A stretch of 9,015 bases of DNA, from assembly GCA_013214275.1 (NCBI GenBank), contig JABSPP010000047.1, positions 1 through 9,015 on the forward strand, read 5' to 3'. Source of the DNA: Flavobacteriaceae bacterium. Its GTDB lineage: Bacteria > Bacteroidota > Bacteroidia > Flavobacteriales > Flavobacteriaceae. Each line of letters begins with the position of its first letter. The stretch's first letter is position 1. The notes under the pieces are model-generated. The model saw nothing but the letters and a program-made list of their open reading frames with translations. It was not told the DNA's origin and did not search any database. Positions 1 through 5,042 of the stretch are shown one piece after another. A program made the translations under genes and the position numbers.

Positions 1-240
1 AGGCTGTCTATTTGACCTTCCTCGCATACTCTTAGTCTTTCTATAAGGATCCTGTGAAGGAGCAACACTGCTATTGCCACTGTTCTTCGGATTTTCATAC
101 TTGGAAAGCTGCATCTCTAGTTCTGCTACTCGCTTTTTAAGACGCTCATTTTCAACCTTGACAGCTTCGAGTTCCTTCACCCTAGCTGTAAGCTGATCTA
201 CTTGTTTTAAAAGTTGTTGTATCAGTGCCTTGTCTGTCAA
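1..240 (-). CDS. IS66-family transposase, N-terminal part (gene runs off the left edge)
   Basis: This is the first ~80 residues of a transposase read leftward and cut by the window edge. The N-terminus is a leucine-rich coiled coil (ALIQQLLKQVDQLTARVKEL, continuing through a VENERLKKRVAELE stretch). It is followed by PKNSGNSSVAPSQD, matching the KNSxNSSxPPSxD signature that precedes the catalytic domain in IS66 transposases (established family knowledge). The DDE catalytic domain would lie beyond position 1. No ATG is available: the chosen start is TTG at 240, giving MTDKALIQQLL. Other in-frame starts are TTG at 246 and GTG at 258, and an in-frame TAA lies farther upstream. No tnpA/tnpB accessory ORF fits between the start and the inferred element end at 423, so this is probably a single-gene IS66 element. 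Family assignment is fairly sure; the start and the integrity of the rest are unknown. Confidence 0.8.
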   Translation of the reverse strand, partial: MTDKALIQQLLKQVDQLTARVKELEAVKVENERLKKRVAELEMQLSKYENPKNSGNSSVAPSQDPYRKTKSMRGRSNRQP

Positions 241-423
241 AACCAAATCTTTGATCACAAGAAACAAACTAAATTACAACTTTCAAAAAACACCAACAAA
301 GAGTTATCAGATTGTTGTTGACTAGTGTTAATAAAACCTTACATTTTCTGAAATTCAAAAAGAAAAGAGTTGAAAAACACCCAAAGAATGTTAATAACTC
401 GCCACTTTTGGCTGAATAGTTAC
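1..423 (-). mobile_element. IS66-family insertion sequence, one end plus transposase 5' part
   Basis: The transposase start is preceded by about 180 noncoding bases that end where the hydrolase reading frame breaks. Read on the minus strand, the junction is ...AAGGTGTT|GTAACTATTCAGCC. IS66 elements usually begin with GTAA, so the end is placed at 423. If so, the 8-bp target duplication typical of the family should be AAGGTGTT (431-424, minus), with its second copy outside the window. The leader carries two copies of TTATTAACA (minus, 397-389 and 334-326), 63 bp apart, of unknown role. The exact boundary is inference, because the other terminal repeat is not visible. Confidence 0.6.
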
Positions 424-1019
424 AACACCTTTAAACGCAGTGTTTTAAGGAATTCCTCCATGTAAATCTTATTCTTTAGTAAAGCCATCTGACGACTTGA
501 GGACTCCAGATGTATAGGTACAGAAACAGCTACACCACCTATAATCTTATCGGAAATTTGATAGGCGTATTCTCCTAAGTATTTTAATGTGAGATTTCCT
601 CCCAGACTATACCCTACCATAAAGATTTTATCATAGCTGTAATTTTTTGATATATAAGAAACGATGAAATCAACATCGTCAGTTTTACCACTGTGATATG
701 TAGAGAGTAAGCGATTATCCTCTCCACTGCATCCACGTAAATTAAAACATACAGCATCATAGCCTGCAGCATTCAGTTCTTTACTGGCAGAAAGCATGTA
801 TTTAGATGCTGAACTTCCTTCCAGTCCGTGAATGAGCAATACCAGTACAGAAGATCCGACCTTGGAAAAATCTAAATCAATAAAATCACCATCCCAAGTG
901 TCCACGCGTACTCGTTTGTATTGATGTTTCACCTTCATGAAAAGAGGGCGGTAAATGGTACTCATATGAGCGTTTCTAAAATGTAAAGGTGGAAAGAAAT
1001 CTGATTTAATGATGGGCAT
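420..1019 (-). pseudogene. YheT-like alpha/beta hydrolase, truncated by IS66 insertion
   Basis: The 199 residues match the N-terminal part of the YheT/EMBR-type alpha/beta hydrolases, which are normally about 320 residues and act on poorly known ester substrates. Visible features are the N-terminal FFPPLHFRNAHMSTIYRP motif, the oxyanion-region HGLEGSS (residues 64-70), LRGCSGE (94-100), YHSG (108-111) and the nucleophile elbow GYSLGG with Ser138. The frame ends right after the conserved helix NKIYMEEFLKTLRLK. The TAA stop comes from the GTAA end of the adjacent IS66 element, the last native codons being AAG GTG. The catalytic Asp and His, expected in the missing ~120 residues, are absent, so the product is very probably inactive. 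The start ATG at 1019 fits the family N-terminus. The rest of the gene should lie beyond the element, left of this window. Confidence 0.8.
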
Positions 1020-1045
1020 AAGCTTATTTCTAGCAAATCAACTAA

Positions 1046-1141
1046 GGGGCAAGCCCACAAAGTATTCAAAGGAAACTATTTCAATCATTTCGAGGCAAGC
1101 CTCGGTGAAATAAATCTTTGGCGATCGCACTGCGATTGAAA
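1046..1141. repeat. Cluster of palindromes, possibly a REP-like element
   Basis: Between the broken hydrolase and pssA lie several nested inverted repeats. GGGC-AA-GCCC is at 1047-1056, and the perfect 14-base palindrome CGAGGCAAGCCTCG is at 1091-1104. The latter is flanked by ATTT and AAAT (1087-1090, 1108-1111) that extend the stem around a bulge. A 7-bp stem (one G-T pair) with loop ACT is at 1122-1138, and an outer pair TTTCAATC/GATTGAAA is at 1079-1086/1134-1141. The core GGCAAGCC occurs twice. No T-run follows on either strand, so it is not an ordinary intrinsic terminator. It could be a repetitive extragenic palindrome or a structured 5' leader; copy number in the genome would decide. 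Confidence 0.5.
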
Positions 1142-1219
1142 AAACAAATATGATGAAAAAAATTAATATTTTAAACAGAGAAAAATGATTTACTATTTTA
1201 GCAATCCATTATGTTGATA

Positions 1220-1969
1220 ATGAATATCAAAAAACACATCCCCAATATTGCCACTTTAGGAAACTTTTTTTGTGGAACTATGGCCGCTGTATTCGCCGCA
1301 GAAGGTTCATTTAAATTGACCGCCATACTTGTAATTTTGGGAGTTATTTTTGATTTTTTTGATGGATTTTTGGCGCGAATATTAAACGTATCTGGAGAAT
1401 TAGGTAAACAACTTGATTCTTTGGCAGACATGGTAACAAGTGGTGTTGTACCTGGCGTAGTCATGTTTTCGATGTTCAATAATTCGACTCCTATTTTCAA
1501 TATGGAAAATACTGATTCGATGGTATGGATATCTCTGAATATTAAATGGATACAACTTTTTGGACTTTTATTGACCTTATCAGCAGCTTATCGTTTAGCC
1601 AAGTTTAATATCGATACAAAACAAACGAGTTCTTTTATTGGATTACCAACACCTGCGATGAGTTTATTTGTAGTCTCTCTGCCATTAATTGCTGATACAA
1701 CAAATGAAAATGCTATCAAGGAAATGATTTATAATCCATTATTTTTATTAAGTATTACTCTGTTCTTGAGTTATCTAATGAATTCTAACCTAAAACTACT
1801 ATCCCTAAAATTTAAAAATTACAGCGTGAAAGAGCATTTGTTTGAGTACCTTTTAATTTTGACATCCATTGTCTTGATACTCACGTTGGGTATTCTTGCA
1901 ATCCCACTAATTATTAGTGTTTATATTGTGCTATCAATAGTGCAAAATTTAGTACAAAAAAACCTCTAA
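1220..1969 (+). CDS. pssA: CDP-diacylglycerol--serine O-phosphatidyltransferase
   Basis: This integral inner-membrane enzyme transfers a phosphatidyl group from CDP-diacylglycerol to L-serine, giving phosphatidylserine, the precursor of phosphatidylethanolamine. The full CDP-alcohol phosphotransferase motif D-G-x2-A-R-x8-G-x3-D-x3-D is present near residues 48-70, running from DGFLAR to DSLAD. Its aspartates bind the metal and catalyse. Several hydrophobic segments surround it, as in the bacterial type II (Bacillus-like) synthases, and the C-terminus is two strongly hydrophobic helices. The N-terminus MNIKKHIPNIATLGN matches the family, so the ATG at 1220 is preferred over the in-frame ATG at 1211, which would add MLI. 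Length is 249 aa, normal for the family. The stop overlaps the end of lptB by 4 bases on the other strand. Phosphatidylserine synthase is favoured over other CDP-alcohol transferases by overall sequence style, not by a diagnostic residue. Confidence 0.9.
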   Translation: MNIKKHIPNIATLGNFFCGTMAAVFAAEGSFKLTAILVILGVIFDFFDGFLARILNVSGELGKQLDSLADMVTSGVVPGVVMFSMFNNSTPIFNMENTDSMVWISLNIKWIQLFGLLLTLSAAYRLAKFNIDTKQTSSFIGLPTPAMSLFVVSLPLIADTTNENAIKEMIYNPLFLLSITLFLSYLMNSNLKLLSLKFKNYSVKEHLFEYLLILTSIVLILTLGILAIPLIISVYIVLSIVQNLVQKNL

Positions 1970-2700
1970 AAGACTTTTTCCTTTAGCTCAAAATCCTTGC
2001 CAAGATATACCTTTCTAACCAATTCATCCTCGGCGAGTACTTTGGGGACCCCTTCCTTTAAAATTCCACCTTGATACATTAAATAGGTTCTGTCGGTGAT
2101 GGCTAATGTTGCTTGAACATCATGATCGGTGATGAGGATGCCTATATTGCGATCTTTAAGATGGGCAACAATGCTTTGGATATCTTCTACAGCAATAGGG
2201 TCAACACCTGCAAAGGGTTCGTCTAGGAGAATAAAGTTGGGATCGGATGCCAGACAACGAGCAATTTCGGTTCTTCTACGTTCACCACCTGATAATAAAT
2301 CACCTCTGTTTTTACGAACATGACCAATATTAAATTCCTCAATCAGTGATTCTAGCTTTTGTTTCTGATCCCTTTTTGAAAGATCTGTAAATTGCAAGAC
2401 AGACATGATATTATCTTCAACAGAAAGCTTTCTAAAGACAGACGCTTCCTGAGATAGATATCCAATCCCCTTTTGAGCTCTCTTATACATGGGATAGCTG
2501 GTGATATCTTCATCATTGATAAAGATTTTTCCAGCATTTGGTTTGATCATTCCGACAATCATGTAGAAAGAAGTCGTTTTCCCTGCACCATTAGGACCTA
2601 ATAAACCGATGATTTCACCTTGTTTTACTTCTAGTGAAATACCCTTTACTACTTTTCTACTTCCGTAGATTTTTTGAATATTTTCTGCTCGTAGCTTCAT
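1966..2700 (-). CDS. lptB: LPS export ABC transporter ATP-binding protein LptB
   Basis: LptB is the cytoplasmic ATPase of the LptB2FG complex, which extracts lipopolysaccharide from the inner membrane and drives it over the Lpt bridge. All ABC motifs are intact in 244 aa: Walker A GPNGAGKTT (35-43), Q-loop YLSQE (Gln84), signature LSGGE (136-140), Walker B FILLDE (156-161) and the H-loop TDHD (His193). The LptB-typical stretches SVFRKLSVEDNI and DEPFAGVDPIAVEDIQ, and the end LVRKVYLGKDF, separate it from other ABC ATPases. It is the last gene of the kdsD-tatC-ahpD-like-lptB run, 66 bases after the frameshifted gene. It ends with TAG inside the pssA stop region, 4 bases overlapping, leaving no room for a terminator between the convergent genes. 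LptF/LptG partners are not in this window. Confidence 0.95.
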   Translation of the reverse strand: MKLRAENIQKIYGSRKVVKGISLEVKQGEIIGLLGPNGAGKTTSFYMIVGMIKPNAGKIFINDEDITSYPMYKRAQKGIGYLSQEASVFRKLSVEDNIMSVLQFTDLSKRDQKQKLESLIEEFNIGHVRKNRGDLLSGGERRRTEIARCLASDPNFILLDEPFAGVDPIAVEDIQSIVAHLKDRNIGILITDHDVQATLAITDRTYLMYQGGILKEGVPKVLAEDELVRKVYLGKDFELKEKVF

Positions 2701-2766
2701 AAATAGGGTCGAAAATAAAGTTAAAAGTTGGATTCTCTCATTAAAAGATTGTTAAACTTCACCGTC

Positions 2767-3121
2767 TTATTGATCAGTCTCTTCTAGTGCTTCCCAGAAC
2801 TCGTAAGCCCTTCTTAAATGAGGAATAACGATAGTGCCTCCTACTAGTGTTGCAATAGACATCGCTTCCATCATTTCTTCTTTTGTCACTCCTTCTTTGA
2901 AACAGGTTTCGAGGTGGTAGGCAATGCAATCATCGCAACGAAGGACTGCTGATGCTACTAAACCTAAAAGTTCTTTTGTTTTTTACAGGAAGATAACCGT
3001 TTTTATAAGCATTGGTATCTAAGTTAAATATACGTTTGATAATTTTGTGATCTCCATCCAAAATCTTCGCATTCATCTCAGAGCGATAGGCATTAAAATT
3101 CTGAACTTTATTAGAAGGCAT
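2767..3121 (-). pseudogene. AhpD/carboxymuconolactone decarboxylase-like protein, frameshifted
   Basis: Two reading frames together encode one 117-residue protein of the carboxymuconolactone decarboxylase/AhpD superfamily. The N-terminal frame reads MPSNKVQNFNAYRSEMNAKI up to NGYLPVK. The second runs from TKELLGLVASAVLRCDDC through SIATLVGGTIVIPHLRRA to the TAA at 2769-2767. The joined product has the AhpD-type pattern E-x11-C-x2-C-x3-H (Glu50, Cys62, Cys65, His69), a redox-active CxxC. The break is a run of six A's (minus strand, 2984-2979), one A more than the frame needs: GTA AAA AAC instead of GTA AAA ACA. As it stands the product stops after 63 residues, before the active site. The gene overlaps the 3' end of tatC by 11 bases. 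A homopolymer sequencing error is the simplest explanation, because everything else is intact; a true inactivation is also possible. The substrate is unknown. Confidence 0.85.
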
Positions 3122-3920
3122 TTTTCTGTTGATTTTTATATATGCGTTTGCTTACAATAATACTTACCTCGTAAAGGAGTAAGATGGGAATGGTGACAAT
3201 TACTTGACTGGCCACATCTGGAGGAGTGATAATGGCTGATAGAATTAATACTAAGACCAGTGCGTGCTTCCTATATCGCTTTAAAAACATAGGGGTTATT
3301 AATCCCAATTTGGATAAGAAATAAATAATGACAGGCAGCTCAAACATCAGTGCAACACCAATAAGCGTGTTGGTAATCAGACTCATGTATTTAGCTAGGG
3401 TAAACTCATTCACTACATTCTCTGCCACAGAGAATGAGTAGAAGAAATATACCGACATTGGAAGTATTACATAGTAACTAAATAGAACTCCAACGAAAAA
3501 TAGAAAGGATGATGTGACGATAAAGCCTTTAGACTTTTTTATTTCAGTCTTACTTAGTCCTGGTGCAATAAATCTCCAAAATTCCCATAAAATGTAGGGA
3601 AAACTAACAATCAACCCAAGAATGATGGAAGCCCAAATAGCATTCATTAACTGGTCTGTAGGTCCTAAACTTTTTAGTTCATCTGAAAAAGTTATCGTAC
3701 AAAAGTCGCTATTAATTCCAATTAATTTAAACGCCCAACAGAAAAAACGATAGGTGGCAAATTCTGTTTCAAGATGAGCTAACAGAAAATAGCGATACAC
3801 TTTTTCGCGAAAGATAAATACCATAGAGGCCATCAACACTATTGCGGATGCACTTCTCACCAAGTGCCAGCGCAACTCCTCTAGGTGAGCTAAAAAAGAC
3901 ATTTCTTTCTCCTGTGTCAT
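3111..3920 (-). CDS. tatC: Sec-independent protein translocase subunit TatC
   Basis: TatC is the multipass inner-membrane receptor that recognises twin-arginine signal peptides and, with TatA, moves folded proteins across the membrane. The N-terminal cytoplasmic signature MSFLAHLEELRWHLVRS (residues 7-23) is present with its Glu residues. So are the conserved PYILWEFWRFIAPGL (108-122), FELP (193-196) and ITPPDVASQ (231-239). Hydrophobic segments near 24-37, 94-113, 136-158, 185-206, 220-236 and 238-257 give the usual six helices. The first periplasmic loop (about 40-92) is long, which I regard as common in Bacteroidota TatC. The ATG at 3920 directly follows the kdsD stop (TAAATG), suggesting coupled translation, and the 3' end overlaps the next gene by 11 bases. 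No tatA is visible here. Length of 269 aa is typical. Confidence 0.95.
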   Translation of the reverse strand: MTQEKEMSFLAHLEELRWHLVRSASAIVLMASMVFIFREKVYRYFLLAHLETEFATYRFFCWAFKLIGINSDFCTITFSDELKSLGPTDQLMNAIWASIILGLIVSFPYILWEFWRFIAPGLSKTEIKKSKGFIVTSSFLFFVGVLFSYYVILPMSVYFFYSFSVAENVVNEFTLAKYMSLITNTLIGVALMFELPVIIYFLSKLGLITPMFLKRYRKHALVLVLILSAIITPPDVASQVIVTIPILLLYEVSIIVSKRIYKNQQKNAF

Positions 3921-4892
3921 TTAAAAAATCCCTTCTTTTATTAAATCATGCAAATGTACAACACCTCGATAGTGATCTTGGTCATCAACAACCAATATTT
4001 GAGAAATATTATTACTCTCTAGTGTATCTAAAGCTTCAATAGCCATAGCATCAATATGAATGGTTTTAGGATGAATCCCCATGATGTCATTTGCAGTTAA
4101 AGAAGCGATGTTAAGCGTTTTATTGAGCATCCTTCTCACATCACCATCGGTAATGATACCAACAAGTTTTTCTTCATGATCAACAACTGCCGTAGCTCCT
4201 AATCGCCTTTCTGAAATTTCCATAATTACCTCAGCGATTGAAGCAGATGAGGCGACTACTGGGACTTCGTTATTTTTTATTAAATCAGAAACTCTTAAAT
4301 ACAATCGTTTTCCGAGCGCTCCTCCGGGGTGGTACTTTGCAAAATCACTACTTGTGAATCCTTTCATCTTTAGCAAGCAAATAGCCAAGGCGTCACCCAT
4401 GACTAGTTGTGCTGTAGTACTTGTTGTGGGGGCTAAGTTATTCGGACAGGCTTCTTTTTCTACGAAAGTATTTAGAGTGAAATCTGCTTGAGTTCCAAGA
4501 AATGAGTCTTTATTGCCAGTAATGGCAATGATTTTATTATTGCTATTTTTAATTAGTGGAACGAGTACTTTAATTTCAGGAGTATTTCCACTTTTAGAGA
4601 TACATATAACTACATCGTCTTTTTGTATGATTCCAAGATCACCATGAATTGCGTCTGCTGCATGCATAAAGACAGCGGGTGTACCTGTAGAATTTAACGT
4701 TGCAACGATTTTGGTTGCTATATTGGCGCTTTTTCCAATTCCAGTAACAACAACTCTACCTTTTGAGTGAAGAATAAACTTAATGGCATTCTCAAAATTG
4801 GAGTCGATAAGGTTAGTAAGGTGAGCGATGGCATCACTCTCGGTGAGTATGGTCTGCTTAGCGATGGCTAAGATTTGTTCTGAATCTTTCAA
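3921..4892 (-). CDS. kdsD: Arabinose-5-phosphate isomerase (KdsD/KpsF/GutQ family)
   Basis: This cytoplasmic enzyme interconverts ribulose 5-phosphate and arabinose 5-phosphate, the first committed step to Kdo for the LPS inner core. From the start chosen here (TTG at 4892, MKDSEQILAIAKQTI) the protein is 323 aa, matching the family. The SIS domain (about 35-175) has VVTGIGKSANIATK, SKSGNT (99-104) and EACPNNLAPTTSTTAQ (147-162). HPGGALGKRLYLRVSDL follows, with the conserved His188. Two CBS domains complete it (about 204-260, with GIITDGDVRRML, and 268-323). The frame stays open upstream to an ATG at 4970, giving 349 aa, but those 26 residues are a hydrophobic stretch foreign to the family. 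That ATG also lies inside a good promoter (4950-4980), so it is probably not the start. It heads the operon with tatC, which begins immediately at its stop. Confidence 0.92.
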   Translation of the reverse strand: MKDSEQILAIAKQTILTESDAIAHLTNLIDSNFENAIKFILHSKGRVVVTGIGKSANIATKIVATLNSTGTPAVFMHAADAIHGDLGIIQKDDVVICISKSGNTPEIKVLVPLIKNSNNKIIAITGNKDSFLGTQADFTLNTFVEKEACPNNLAPTTSTTAQLVMGDALAICLLKMKGFTSSDFAKYHPGGALGKRLYLRVSDLIKNNEVPVVASSASIAEVIMEISERRLGATAVVDHEEKLVGIITDGDVRRMLNKTLNIASLTANDIMGIHPKTIHIDAMAIEALDTLESNNISQILVVDDQDHYRGVVHLHDLIKEGIF

Positions 4893-4901
4893 AGATTGAT
4901 T

Positions 4902-4909
4902 TATTTTTG
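4902..4909 (+). promoter_or_regulatory. Possible -7 element for recQ
   Basis: TATTTTTG matches TAnnTTTG exactly on the plus strand and would give a leader of roughly 125 bases before the recQ ATG. The nearest TTTG upstream (4874-4877) is 24 bases away, slightly farther than usual, and the region is AT-rich, so a chance match is quite possible. Confidence 0.25.
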
Positions 4910-4949
4910 TGCGTGATAAAAAAGTTATATATTTAATAATTGTATAGAA

Positions 4950-4980
4950 CAAACATAACACAAAATTCATAGACCCCCAA
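4950..4980 (-). promoter_or_regulatory. Probable promoter of the kdsD-tatC-lptB operon
   Basis: On the minus strand TTG (4980-4978) is followed after exactly 20 bases by TATGTTTG (4957-4950), a full match to the Bacteroidota primary-sigma consensus TTG-N17-23-TAnnTTTG. Transcription would start near 4944, about 50 bases before the TTG codon at 4892. This placement supports the shorter kdsD start, because the upstream ATG at 4970 sits between the two promoter elements. Confidence 0.5.
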
Positions 4981-5042
4981 TAAATGCAGGGTGATTGTCA
5001 GTGGATGGTGATAACCAAGCATCTAAGACGAAAAGTTTACAA

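Noticed and set aside
326..397. Two TTATTAACA sequences (minus strand) as DnaA boxes or an origin
   Set aside because: They differ from TTATCCACA at two positions, there are only two, and they lie in the leader of an insertion sequence. Nothing else suggests an origin.
1122..1146. Hairpin followed by an A-run as a terminator upstream of pssA
   Set aside because: On the plus strand it is followed by A's, not T's. On the minus strand the T-run precedes the stem, which is the wrong order, and there is no gene to end there.
1198..1500. Minus-strand 100-codon open frame across the start of pssA
   Set aside because: It is an antisense shadow of pssA, whose coding strand carries the complete catalytic motif.
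2978..2985. A AAA AAC heptamer in the AhpD-like gene as a programmed -1 frameshift site
   Set aside because: The heptamer is in the right phase for -1 slippage, but the -1 frame reaches TAG after three codons and the intact downstream frame needs +1. It does not explain the gene.
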